A stretch of 64,000 nt of DNA, taken from positions 49,779,030 to 49,843,029 of the forward strand of contig CM022302.1 of assembly GCA_011799875.1 (NCBI GenBank), in the 5' to 3' direction. The notes below the pieces were generated by a model. The model worked only from the letters and a program-made list of their open reading frames with translations, was not told where the DNA came from and did no database searches. Of the stretch, positions 11,501 to 23,100 are shown in pieces. Each line of letters begins with the position of its first letter. The first letter of the stretch is position 1. The position numbers and the translations under genes are program-made. Source of the DNA: Thinopyrum elongatum (lineage: Eukaryota; Streptophyta; Magnoliopsida; Poales; Poaceae).

Positions 11501-12184
11501 ACGATGGAGAAGTTGAAGTCTTTGACTCACTAAGCAAAAATTCAGAACTATACAAGTCTTGTTTTCTTATGCTCAGAAGGTAATTTCAATTCTTATCGGT
11601 TTGTTTCGTTAATTTCCTGCTATCAACTAATTGATAACTCTTTTATGCATTTTCTTTTGTCGGGCAGCGTATGGGAAACTTTCATCAAGGAAGATAAGTC
11701 CCATGAATGGCAACCGAAGCTGCGATGGCGTGCGAAAGTAAGTAGTACTACCTAGGTCCACACACATTTATCATACTTGACTATTGTTTGATTGAATTAT
11801 ATTCTTGTAAAGAAATGCCCGCAACAACCACAAGGGACTGATCTCTGTGGATACTACGTTTGCGAGTACATCCACAGAATTGTCAGCGAGAGAACGAATA
11901 ATGAAAGAAATAAAGAGGTACGAAAACAATATTCACAAATATATTTTCTTATCATAAGTTGTGCTGAGTTTCAGTAATAGTTGTTTGATTGTGATTTGAT
12001 ATATATATATATATATACACACACACATAGCTCATGTATTCATTTGTATCTTATTCTTTTATAGTTGGCAAGAAAGCGGAACAAGCTCTCAATCGAGGAC
12101 CGCTTCATAGCAATAGGCGAGGAATTGGCTGGATTTTTCCTTCGGGACGTCTTACCACCATTCGCAGAGTACCACTATGAATGA
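8584..12184 (+). CDS. CACTA ORF2: Ptta/EnSpm-type protein with Ulp1/C48 protease-like end, 7 exons
   Basis: I join seven exons: 8584-8778, 8868-11098, 11186-11365, 11469-11579, 11668-11737, 11813-11917 and 12065-12184. All junctions are GT/AG and the phases agree, giving about 1003 residues without a stop. The N-terminus is acidic. The middle has basic blocks and a KLWHHLGSGGYK motif typical of plant EnSpm proteins (Transposase_24-like), then a Pro/Ser-rich region. Exons 3-7 resemble a Ulp1-type cysteine protease: FHFILLVI supplies the likely His, FDSL the Asp, and GTDLCGYYVCEYI the Cys. Such domains recur in plant CACTA elements and could act on SUMO-like proteins; the substrate is unknown. 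The CACTA 2 copy shows the same exon plan. Splicing is predicted from sequence only. Confidence 0.75.
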
Positions 12185-12519
12185 AGATGTACATGTTACA
12201 TATAGTTTGAGTCGGAGAGTACCACTATGCTACATGTAATAGACATATATAGAGTACGCCTCGGAGAGTACCACTATGCATGAAGATCGATCTTCATGCA
12301 TGTACTACTTAATTTGCGATCTTAAGCAATTACATGTGTGTTATATTATATGCACCAACTTGATATGCATCACCTTGATCTTCATGTACTACCTAAACCC
12401 AAACGCGTTTCTGGTGCATCGACGCGATATGAAACGCTCCGATACCCCTAAACCCTCCAAAAACCCTAAACCCTGCCGCGGCAGAGATTCATGCATTTTC
12501 TCTGCCGCGGGTGGCAACC
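12185..12519 (+). other. 3' flank of ORF2 with short repeats and telomere-like motif
   Basis: No gene was seen. GAGAGTACCACTATG-type units recur at about 12167, 12217 and 12266, the first overlapping the end of ORF2. A perfect palindrome centred on GAAGATCGATCTTC lies at about 12279-12300. Two CCCTAAACCCT-like units lie near 12444-12475, followed by a GCCGCGGCAGAG/CTCTGCCGCGG inverted pair at about 12475-12510. Confidence 0.6.
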
Positions 12520-12730
12520 TTTGGTACCGGTTCGTATTACAAACCGGTACCAAAGCTCCCTGGCCCTGAGCTCTCCTGGTGGCCCGCGTGGAGGCCCCTT
12601 TAATACCGGTTCGTAAGGAACCGGTACGAAAGGGGGGGGGGGGCTTTTGTACTGGATTTTTTATACCGGTTGCGCAACTGGTACGAAAGGCCCTCTGGAA
12701 CCGATACGAATGCCCCTTTTTCTACTAGTG
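12520..12730 (+). repeat. 3' subterminal array and terminal inverted repeat, CACTA 1
   Basis: Inverted pairs of GGTACCGGTTCGT lie at about 12522-12553, 12604-12630 and 12662-12687. They are followed by the terminus ending TTTCTACTAGTG. They mirror the 5' array and are expected transposase binding sites. Confidence 0.85.
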
Positions 12731-13129
12731 AGTACCGTGTGCCTCCATGCAACGCAAAGACACTCTCGGTGGATGGGTCTTTCATGGATGGGGATGGTAC
12801 GGTGGCAGCTGGGATGATTCTACGAAGACATGATGGTACAGTGATTTTCTCAGCATACCGCTACTTGTTTAACTGCAATGATGCTCTCGAGGCGGCGATC
12901 CATGATTTGATGATCGGTATGGCGCTTGCGCAGCAATATACGCAGCAACCGGTCTGGGTGCAGTCTGATTCGTCTACTGCACTTTCTTGTTTATCTAGTA
13001 CAAGCTTAGATCGCTCGGTTTATGGTCATTTAGTTGCTGAGATTAAGTCTTTAATGATCGATAGGGCGTTTATTTCTCAGAAACTTCATAGGTCTCAGAA
13101 TAGTGTTGCAGATTGCCTGGCAAGGTATT
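12731..13129 (+). pseudogene. LINE ORF2 fragment 2: RNase H-like domain (RVT_3)
   Basis: The first three bases are the CACTA target duplication. The frame joins exactly to codon 3957-3960 of fragment 1 and reads YRVPPCNAKTLSVDGSF and onward. It is an RNase H-like domain of plant LINEs. The four acidic positions are visible: D in SVDGSF, E in ALEAAIHDL, D in VQSDSSTAL and D in NSVADCLAR. Plant LINEs carry this domain after the zinc-binding RT tail. The domain stops in mid-gene where the LARD element begins and resumes at 24336. Confidence 0.9.
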
Positions 13130-16100
13130 TTTAACACCCCCATGTATCAACTACAGTGATCACCTCTTAAACATGCCAAGTCATCATCATTGCAACTCTT
13201 GATCACAGTGGATAAGCAACTCATTTCAAACTTCTTCTCTGAGTTCTATTCAAATTCAAGTGAAATATTAAGTTGCTCAAACACTATTGGAAAAATATTC
13301 ATTAAATAACAAATAATCCAGAGGCAATTCTAAAATTAAGATCAACATTAATGGGATTATTAAAGTGACTCTAACAACATGAAGCAGTGACTAAAACAGC
13401 CACTGTATTTCATTTGCGTTTAATCAAAAAATCGAATGATTTCAAATATTACCGCAACCATTTTGTAGCAGTGCCAAATATTGCAATGATATTTATGGGC
13501 AAAGCTACACATTTTTTCAAAAGTTATTTGGTGGCCTAACAATTTGCAAATCTGAAACTGTAAACAAAAACAGAAAAATAGAAAGAGGTTAGGGAGGAAC
13601 TGTGCACTTACCTCGGCCTGTTGCAACAGTGCCAGGCCCGGCCCATCTTCCGCTCTCCTCCTACCTCTCTCCTCTTTGTCGTCTCCACAGCGCTCCCGCA
13701 CGCGCACTCACCCCTGGCCCCCACTCTGCTGCTCGACACCGCACCTCGCCGCTCGCCGTGGGTGGAAAAGAGCCCCCCTGGCTCCCCACTGAACCCTCTG
13801 GTCTCACTCCTCTCCTCTCTTCTTCCCCCCATGCCCGAGCGCCTCCATGTGCGCATCGCCGTCGCCCACGCCGCCACCGGCCAGAGGCCTCCCCGAGCCG
13901 CACAGGCAAGTCCAGGAGCTCCACCACGCACCTCCACGTCGTCTCCGCCCTCAAGCCCGAGCCGGGAAGCCATCAAGTCACCGCCATCGAGCCACTCCCC
14001 GCCGCCACGGCCGCCGTCGATCCGCCTCGAATGCTGCCGCTTCGGCACCTCCCCGGCTCCCCTGAGCTTCTCCCCGGCCTCGCTGTGAGCGCCGCCCTTC
14101 TTCCCCTCTCTTTCCTTCCTCTCGCGCGCCGCCTAGCAAGCCGTAACCGAGGCCGATAGCTGGCTGTGGCCATGGCGCCGCCGTGAGCTCATAGCCGTCA
14201 CTGCCGAACCCCTCGTGTCAAACCGATGCCACCGCCATGCTCAGCACATCTTTGGGAGCCCGGTGACACCGCCAGCTCCTCCCCTCGCACTCCCTAGGCT
14301 CGATGCCGTCCTCGCCCGAATCCGGCGGCTGCCCAACTCGCCGCCGGCGATGCTTGAGACCTCCCCCGCTCCGTTGGTGGCCGCAGATGGACGCAGCGCT
14401 CCACGCCCATTCGAACGGGACAAACCACGCCCTTTCCCGTGCCCTGTAGGAGAAACCCGACGACCTCCTGTGTCGCGCCGCCGTTCGTTGGGTCACCGGC
14501 ATTAAGCCGCCGGCGCGCGCACAGTATAAACACCGGCGGGGCCCACCGTCAGGTCATTAGCCCACTAACCCGCGCCTAAGCACCCACTGACATGTGGGGC
14601 CCCAACTGTAGCTAATTAATTAAGTTAACTAACTAACTGCTAATTTGAGACACTGACTACCGGGCCCCACCCCCTACTAATTATCTAATTAGATTAGTTA
14701 ATTCTGTTTACTGCTAACTGTCACTGACTAACGGGTCCCACCCGCTAGTTAATCTATTTAACTAAATTAACTACTATTAGGACTAAACAGTCACTGACCA
14801 GTGGGGCCCACTGGTCAGGATTGACTTTGGTCAGCCAGAGTTGACTACTGACGTCACTGTGATGTCATGCTGATGTCATCATTTACTATTCTGGATATTT
14901 CGGAATTAATTAAATAAGATAATTCCAGAAAATGACTAAAACTCTAGAAAATCGTATCTTTTAAACCGTACCTCGGATCGAAAAACTTTATATATGAAAG
15001 TTGCTCAGAACGACGAGACGAATTTGAATAAGCGGTCCGTTCATCCGCCACACGTCCCTAGCATAGCGAACATGCAACCATCCCCCTCCGTTTCATCTGT
15101 CAGAAAATGCCAAACTTCGGGAAAACTTTCCCGGATGTTTCCCCCCTTCCCGGTATCGAGTAGCACTGCGTTAGGTCACCCCTAACACCGCTTAGTGTCA
15201 TGTCTTGCTTTGTGATTGCTTTTATTGCCATGTATTTATTGTTTCCTCCCCCTCTTCTCTCTTGATAGAGCCCGGTACCGACGCAGCTCCGGACATCGAT
15301 GACCCCTGACGACCCTGCCTTTGCCGCCGAGCAACCAGGCAAGCCCCCCCTTTTGATTATCCCGATATCGCCCATTCTATTTTCTCATGCTTGCATTAGA
15401 TTTTGCTACTGTAATTGATTGCTCCTATTCTGTTGCATTGCCTGTTTTCGTAACTACTGTTGATACCTGCTTGATATCCAAACTGCTTAGTATAGGCTGG
15501 TTAGTGACCCATCAGAGACCCCACTTTGACCTAACTGCCCCGCTAGATTATCAGATGACCCAATCAACGTGATCGACAGCCAGGCCCCGGCACCGCACAT
15601 CACCCCCCCTTAGTTGTACGACACTTCAGCGTTACTATCGAGTGCTGAGGGTGGTACCTCGTGTAGCACTTCTGATGTTAACTCTGTAGAGTAGCTATTC
15701 GGTCGTGGTCCTCGAGGGTGATTCCTCCTTCACCACTTCCGATAAAGACGCTATCGTGCAACACCTCAAGTGTGAACCCATCGAGGGTGATTCCTCCGAG
15801 TTCACCTTGACGGATACATCGAGTAGGAATCCAACGAGGGTGATACCTCGGATTCCCCTGATGTTATGGACACACGGATACTTGGACTTCACAACTGTTA
15901 CTTGGAAAGGCGGGTCGACCCTGAGGGGTACCCGCGAGTGATGTGGAGACGGGTTGACCTGGACGGTACCCGAGAGATGAATGCGAGGCGTGGCCGGGCA
16001 TTCTTAGCCCTTGCCGCAAGTCCTCGAGACGGGGCGACGGGGTCACATCGATCGTGAGTCTCTGCTCGTTACCACACCCCCAATGTACTAACGGTTTGGA

Positions 16101-17270
16101 TATGTGATCTGAGTGGGCCTCTGGCCCGATAGCACTAACCATCACACGGGAATAAATATGGGTACTCTGCATCGTATGCATCAGCCAAAAGCTTTGTCAG
16201 ACGTCCAGTTCAGCATTGCGGCCGGGACGGACCGGCGCCCTCCTGGTGCCTCGCTTCCCCCTGCACGCAACGACTCGGAGTGCACAGGGCGATGGCCCAA
16301 GACCCCTGAGCGCTTAGGATGTAGACCGATGGGGACCTCTCTGTTGAGCTCTAGGTAGGGTTGCGGTGTGTCGTTTGGCCTAGGCCGGGCATGACTCAGA
16401 AAGGTGTGTCCGGCCGGAGTTAATCGAGCGTGGTGGGTAAGTTGGTGCACCCCTGCAGGGAAGAACTAATCTATGCATAGCCGGATCCTCGGTAACGGAC
16501 GCTCGGAGTTGTATCCCGATCGATACAACTAGAACTGGATACTTGTGTTGAGAGATGGATAGTATGGCTCTGGGATTACTTTCTCGCAGGGAGTCGAGAA
16601 AGGATCTCTGGGTGAGGTTGAGACTTATTAATACTACTACTTTATACTGTACTAATCTACACTCTCCTAATGCTGCAAGACCGTTGAAGATGCTAGTCTT
16701 CAATAGGACTAGGCCTTCTCTCTATTCTGGCATTTCTGCAACCCAGTCCACATATACAGCCTTTCTTTGATAATGTTACATATGTAGTGTAGATCCTTGC
16801 TTGCTGAGTACTTCGGATGAGTACTCACGGTTGCTTTGCTTTCTTTTTCTTCCCATATCCTTTTGGTGCAACCAGATGACGGAGCCCCGGATACAGCTGC
16901 CCCCGCCGACGATCGCTACTACTACCCCGAGGGTGGATACTACTACGAGTTGGCCGACGACCAGGAGTAGGTTCGGAGGGTCCCAGACAGGAGGCCTGCG
17001 CCTTTCGATCGTATTGTTTTGTTTTGCCCCTCCTTTCTAAAGGCTTATCTGTTTCTGTTTCATATCTGTACTCAGATATCTGATGCTTCCACTGATGCTT
17101 GTATGCGAGCTTATGTATTCGAGCCCTCGAGGCCCTTGGTTTGTAATATAAAGCTTCTATGACTTTATTTATGTTTTAGAGTTGTGTTGTGATATCTTCT
17201 CGTGAGTCCTTAGGCTTGACCGTGTGCATTTGCGTGTATGATTAGTGCATGATTGAGCCAGGGCGTCACA
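13130..17270 (+). repeat. 5' LTR of the LARD-like element
   Basis: It matches 20200-24335 along its length. The second base is T instead of the usual G. Contents: a GC-rich part (13610-14510), a TATA-like AGTATAAACA at about 14523, several GGGxCCCAC motifs with CACTGAC (14530-14830), and repeated GAGGGTGATxCCTC units (15640-15850). ORFs here are not conserved as coding sequence and I do not treat them as genes. Confidence 0.9.
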
Positions 17271-17273
17271 AGT

Positions 17274-17285
17274 TGGTATCAGAGC
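17274..17285 (+). promoter_or_regulatory. Primer binding site, tRNA-iMet type
   Basis: TGGTATCAGAGC lies 3 bp after the 5' LTR. It is complementary to the 3' end of initiator tRNA-Met, the usual primer for plant LTR retrotransposons. Confidence 0.9.
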
Positions 17286-20186
17286 CGACTGCCTGTAGGA
17301 ACCCCCTTTCCATCTCCTTGGCCGAAGTTGAGTCTAGACTTCAAAAAATGTTTTACTAACTTGGCTGTGTGGCTTACGGGCCCACGTCGCCAATTAGGTG
17401 GTATTAGGATCTTTTGTTCCTCGTCTATACTCTGGAACTCTGATCTCTCGTCTATTCGAGTAAAAGATTTTACTAACTCTGACAGTAGGTTCTCGTAACC
17501 ACTTCATCCCGGAGAGCCCCTTCACTACAGATGATCGCTTGCTTCGCCAGAAGATTCTACAGATACTCCTCGATGTTTTCCCGAGACCCTGTGCTCACTG
17601 CTTTGCAGTTTCTGACCACCGATAAACTCCGATGGATAACTACTTACAACTGTCGTTCTTATATTCGTTCCAGTTACTCTCGGGTTCTATCCGACATATC
17701 GAAATGCTATCCGTTCTTTCGAGAACCCTCTGCAACCTATTGCTTTGGGAAGTCTTGCTTGCCTGCATTATGGTTAATTCCATATGACTAGCAATATTCA
17801 TTAATCTCCTTTGCCTCTATCATTTTGAGCTCCTTGATTCATTATGTTGCGAATTCTCGCAATCATCAGTCGAACCGTGAAATTTTTCCTTCCTGCTCAG
17901 ACGTCATTTTGGACCTGAGCGGGTTTTCGGGCAATCAAGTTGCAAATGATTGTCCATCTAGTTCTATCCTACTTACCCATCTTTTGATCCGAGCGTCTCC
18001 TTCTGATTCCTTGCTTTGGAAATCATAAACCCTTTATAAATTGAACACCGAATTATTCAGTTGCTTCTACAATCCGATGCCTTTGCATTCTTCTTCTTCT
18101 TCTATTTGAGTACCGATACTCACATTAGATCCTTTTTCGACCAACTGATCCACTGTTGGGTTGTTATCCGGCAGTGTCCATCATATTAAAATTTTTGGGC
18201 GCTCTTCCGCTGATACATATTGCCTTTGGTAAATTGTATTCTCTGCTTTGTCAACCTTGCTCTGCTCTCGAGCTTGAGTTATTTACTCCTGAAGTTCGTG
18301 GTATATGTTCCTAAGATGCCCCAATGGGTTGAACCTATGTTTTCCTTAATCCGTGTGAACTCGAAAGTTATGCGAGTCATACTCTTCTGGTGCTTCAATA
18401 GATAAATCTTCAGCACTACAATTTCTTCGAAAACGAGGAGTGAATGAAAGGTTATGCATTGAAGAAGTGGGAGTCGACCTTGAATCTTTGTATTCATGCC
18501 CATGGACCCGATGTAGAACTTATCATGGAAGCTGCTCGTAAAAATAATTATTTCCTTGGTACAAGTTCATCTTGTATCTATGAATTGATCCTTTGCAATC
18601 ATGGTTCCGACCATATTTCCTCCTTGATTCCATTTCTCGGATAAGTTAAAATACTTATCCTCTGCAAATCATTTCCCCCGTCCAACCTCTACTCCGATTT
18701 ACCTTCCGGTATTACCCCTAGTACTTGTTACTAGGAAGTTTAATACCCCATCACATCATTCCTAGCCTGATCGGCTATATTTTTATCGTGCCAACTTCTA
18801 ACTGTACTACCTGGTCCTTATGCCCGGAGCAACTTCCGATGATGAGCTAAGCTTACGTCGATCTTCCTCATCATATCATTTCACCTCGAACAACAAGCTT
18901 GACTTCGATCTTGTGTCGAATCCGTGGTTCTCATAGCCTTTCACTTCATCCTTCCTTTTGCTTGATGTCGTCGCTGCTCGATGGCATCTTCATAGAGTCT
19001 CTCGACAAAGTTTGTCGTGCTCACCATCAGCACTTTGGCTTCTTGAGAGATGTCAATTGAACTCATGGCTAGAAATACCATCCCTGCCCCTCGATGATTT
19101 GTGATATCATCGACAACCTCCTTGTATTCCTGCCAACACAAACTTGGTTATGTTTTGCTCATACCTTGTTTTCTTTGCTATTACTGAAGTTATTCCCTGT
19201 GTATTCTTGTGGCCTTCAGAGCCAACCTTTTCTTGAAACACCATATCATCGCTACCTCAAGGCATGATTGTGGCATCCCGAATATCAAAAAGAACATTGG
19301 AAGGGCAACGCTAAATGTTTCTTGATCTATTATCCAAACACTGTTGTATGGGTAATATCATGATTCTTCCCTCGCCCCTTTATCTAAATGCTTTTGATCT
19401 TGCTGGCCTATCATGTATATCGTGCTCCGCTTTTCCTTGGGAAGGATATACTTCCAATTCTTGAGTGTAAACACATTTTCCTTTCCATTGGTTTGTTTAC
19501 TCTGAAAATTTCGTTTCCCTCCCCATTGGTAGGTTTAACCTTTCTTGTGATATATATGATAGAAGCAAAAATAATTCTCTGCCTATGAAAACATCTCGGT
19601 CTACAACTCTGTCAGTGAGACCCTGTTACTATTGTTGATGACATTCCGGTAACCACCGATGGACGAGAACTTTGCCTTATTCGTCCGCCTCATTTTAACG
19701 AGCAGGAAAATGGTTCTCTTCGTCCCTCGCCCTTGGTACCAATGTTGTCACCGACATAACTGACAGACTATCCTCTGACATACCTTGTTGTTGTGACCGG
19801 TAGGATGTCACCGTTCTCCCTACTTATGATCGACACCCCACACAGTTCCACAGGATCGGAACCTGACTCTCATGTACATCATTAACTCCGAAGTATCCTT
19901 TGCTCTTGGCCTTGTGTGTTATCACGAGCCACCCTCCGAGAGATGATCTATTCCCGATGCTTTGAACCCCTTTTCACACTCTGTTCAAATATCGATTGTT
20001 TGTCCATTCGCTTGAAACTTTCTATTGTACCTTCATACTTTGCTCTCGATGTTTTCTTAAGTTTCAACTCGAGAGATACTTCTGCCACTCCCTCATTTGT
20101 CCATCAGACAATCGACCCTACGAGGGTCAGATCTCCCGAAGTTACCCTTTACTTCCCCACTTAAATCTCAGGACGAGATTTCTTGT
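17286..20186 (+). other. Non-coding internal region of the LARD-like element
   Basis: About 2.9 kb in which no frame exceeds roughly 90 residues and none shows a zinc knuckle, YxDD or integrase motif. I see no gene. It probably holds packaging and dimerisation signals, as proposed for LARDs, but none can be identified from sequence alone. Confidence 0.7.
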
Positions 20187-20199
20187 AGTGGAGGAGATT
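20187..20199 (+). promoter_or_regulatory. Polypurine tract of the LARD-like element
   Basis: The purine-rich AGTGGAGGAGAT lies just before the TG at 20200 that opens the 3' LTR. Confidence 0.65.
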
Positions 20200-23100
20200 T
20201 GTAACACCCCCATGTATCAACTACAGTGATCACCTCTTAAACATGCCAAGTCATCATCATTGCAACTCTTGATCACAGTGGATAAGCAACTCATTTCAAA
20301 CTTCTTCTCTGAGTTCTATTCAAATTCAAGTGAAATATTAACTTGCTCAAACACTGTTGAAAAAATGTTCATTAAATAACAAATAATCCAGAGGCAATTC
20401 TAAAATTAAGATCAACATTAATGGGATTATTAAAGTGACTCTAACAACATGAAGCAGTGACTAAAACAGCCACTGTATTCCATTTGCGTTTAATCAAAAA
20501 ATCGAATGATTTCAAATATTACCCCAACCATTTTGTAGCAGTGCCAAATATTGCAATGATATTTATGGGCAAAGCTACACATTTTTTCAAAAGTTATTTG
20601 GTGGCCTAACAATTTGCAAATCTGAAACTGTAAACAAAAACAGAAAAATAGAAAGAGGTTAGGGAGGAACTATGCACTTACCTCGGCCTGTTGCAACAGT
20701 GCCAGGCCCGGCCCATCTTCCGCTCTCCTCCTACCTCTCTCCTCTCTGTCGTCTCCACAGCGCTCCCGCGCGCGCGCTCACCCTTGGCCCCCCCTCTGCT
20801 GCTCGACGCCGCACCTCGCCGCTCGCCGTGGGTGGATAAGAGCCCCCCTGGCTTCCCACGGAATCCTCTGGTCTCTCTCCTCTCCTCTCTTCTTCCCCCC
20901 ACGCCCGAGCGCCTCCATGTGCGCATCGCCGTCGCCCACGCCGCCACCGGCCAGAGGCCTCCCCGAGCCGCGCAGGCAAGTCCAGGAGCTCCACCGCGCA
21001 GCTCCACGTCGTCTCCGCCCTCAAGCCCGGGCCGGGAAGCCGTCAAGTCGCCGCCATCGAGCCGCTCCCCACCGCCACGGCCGCCGTCGATCTGCCTCGA
21101 ACGCCGCCGCTCCGGCACCTCCCCGGCTCCCCTGAGCTTCTCGCCGGCCTCACTGTGAGCGCCGCCCTTCTTCCCCTCTCTTTCCTTCCTCTCGCGTGCC
21201 ACCTAGCAAGCCGTAACCGAGCCCGATAGCTGGCTGTGGCCATGGCGCCGCCGTGAGCTCATAGCCGTCACTGCCGAACCCCTCGTGTCGAACCGATGCC
21301 ACCGCCGTGCTCAGCACATCTTCGGTAGCCCGGTGACACCGCCAGCTCCTCCCCTCGCACTCCCTAGGCTCGAAGCCGTCCTCACCCGAATCCGGCGGCC
21401 GCCCAACTCGCCGCCGGCGACGCTTGAGACCTCCCCCGCTCCGTTGGTTGCCGCAGATGGACGCAACGCTCCATGCCCGTTCGAACGGGACAAACCACGC
21501 CCTTCCCCGTGCCATGTAGGAGAAACCCGACGACCTCCCGTGCCACGCCGCCGTCCGTTGGGTCACCGGCGTTAAGCCGCCGGCGCGCGCGTAGTATAAA
21601 CACTGGCGGGGCCCACCGTCAGGTCATTAGCCCACTAACCCGCGCCTAAGCACCCACTGACATGTGGGGCCCCAACTGTAGCTAATTAATTAAGTTAACT
21701 AACTAACTGCTAATCTGAGACACTGACTACCGGGCCCCACCCCCGACTAATTATCTAATTAGATTAGTTAATTCTATTTACTGCTAACTGTCACTGACTA
21801 ACGGGTCCCACCCGCTAATTAATCTATTTAACTAAATTAACTACTGTTAGGACTAAACAGTCACTGACCAGTGGGGCCCACTGGTCAGGATTGACTCTGG
21901 TCAGCCAGAGTTGATTGCTGACATCACTGTGATGTCATGCTGACGTCATCATTTACTATTCTGGATATTTCGGAATTAATTAAATAAGATAATTCCAGAA
22001 AATGACTAAAACTCTAGAAAATCGTATCTTTTAAACCGTAGCTCGGATAAAAAAACTTTATATATGAAAGTTGCTCAGAATGACGAGACGAATCCGAATA
22101 AGCTGTCCATTTGTCCGCCACACGTCCCTAGCATAGCGAACATGCAACCGTTCCCCTCCGTTTCATCTGTCAGAAAATGCCAAACTTCGGGAAAACTTTC
22201 CCGGATGTTTCTCACCCTCCCGGTATCGAGTAGCACTGCGTTAGGTCACCCCTAATACCGCTTAGTGTCATGTTTTGCTTTGTGATTGCTTTTATTGCCG
22301 TGTATTTATTGTTTCCTCCCCCTCTTCTCTCTCGATAGAGCCCGGTACCGACGCAGCTCCGGAGATCGACGACCCCTGACGACCCTGCCTTTGTCGCCGA
22401 GCAACCAGGCAAGCCCCCCTTTTGATCATCCCGATATCGCCCATTCTATTTTCTCATGCTTGCATTAGATTTTGCTACTGTAATTGATTGCTCCTATTCT
22501 GTTGCATAGCCTGTTTTTGTAACTACTGTTGATACCTGCCTGATATCCAAACTGCTTAGTATAGGCTGATTAGTGACTAATCAGAGAACCCACTTTGACC
22601 CAACTGCCCCGCTGGATTATCAGATGACCCGATCAACGTGATCGACAGCCAGGCCCCAGCACCGCACTTCACCCCCCCTTAGTTGTACGACGCTACAGCG
22701 TTACTGTTGAGTGCCGAGGGTGATACCTCATGTAGCACTTCTGATGTTAACTCTGTAGAGTAGCTATTCGGTCGTGGTCCTCGAGGGTGATTCCTCCTTC
22801 ACCACTTTCGATAACGACGCTGTCGTGCAACACCTCAAGTGTGAACCCATCGAAGGTGATTCCTCCGAGTTCACCTTGACGGATACATCGAGTAGGAATC
22901 CAACGAGGGTGATACCTCGGATTCCCCTGATGTTATGGATACACGGATACTTGGACTTCACAACTGTTACTTGGAAAGACGGGTCGACCCTGAGGGGTAC
23001 CCGCGAGTGATGTGGAGACGGGTTGACCTGGACGGTACCCGAGAGATGAATACGAGGCGTGGCCAGGCATTCTTAGCCATTGCCGCAAGTCCTCGAGACG

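Larger units (their letters stand above)
3961..12730 (+). mobile_element. Complete CACTA (EnSpm) transposon 1, 8.77 kb
   Basis: The left end is CACTGGTAGAAAATGGGGC and the right end, read inward on the minus strand, is CACTAGTAGAAAAAGGGGC. The 3 bp target duplication AGT is present on both sides (3958-3960 and 12731-12733). Palindromic subterminal repeats built on ACCGGTTCGT occupy both ends. It encodes a Tnp2-type transposase (broken) and an ORF2 with a Ulp1-like end. It sits inside a LINE reading frame. CACTA elements move by cut-and-paste using the transposase on these termini. A block at about 7774-8480 is foreign DNA that replaced the transposase C-terminus. Confidence 0.95.

Noticed and set aside
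12444..12475. Interstitial telomere
   Set aside because: Only two imperfect CCCTAAA-type units; reported as a motif, not as a telomeric tract.
13602..14159. GC-rich ORFs on both strands, repeated at 20678-21202
   Set aside because: They lie in the two LTRs of the LARD-like element. Their likeness reflects LTR duplication, not selection on protein; frames differ and no domain is seen.
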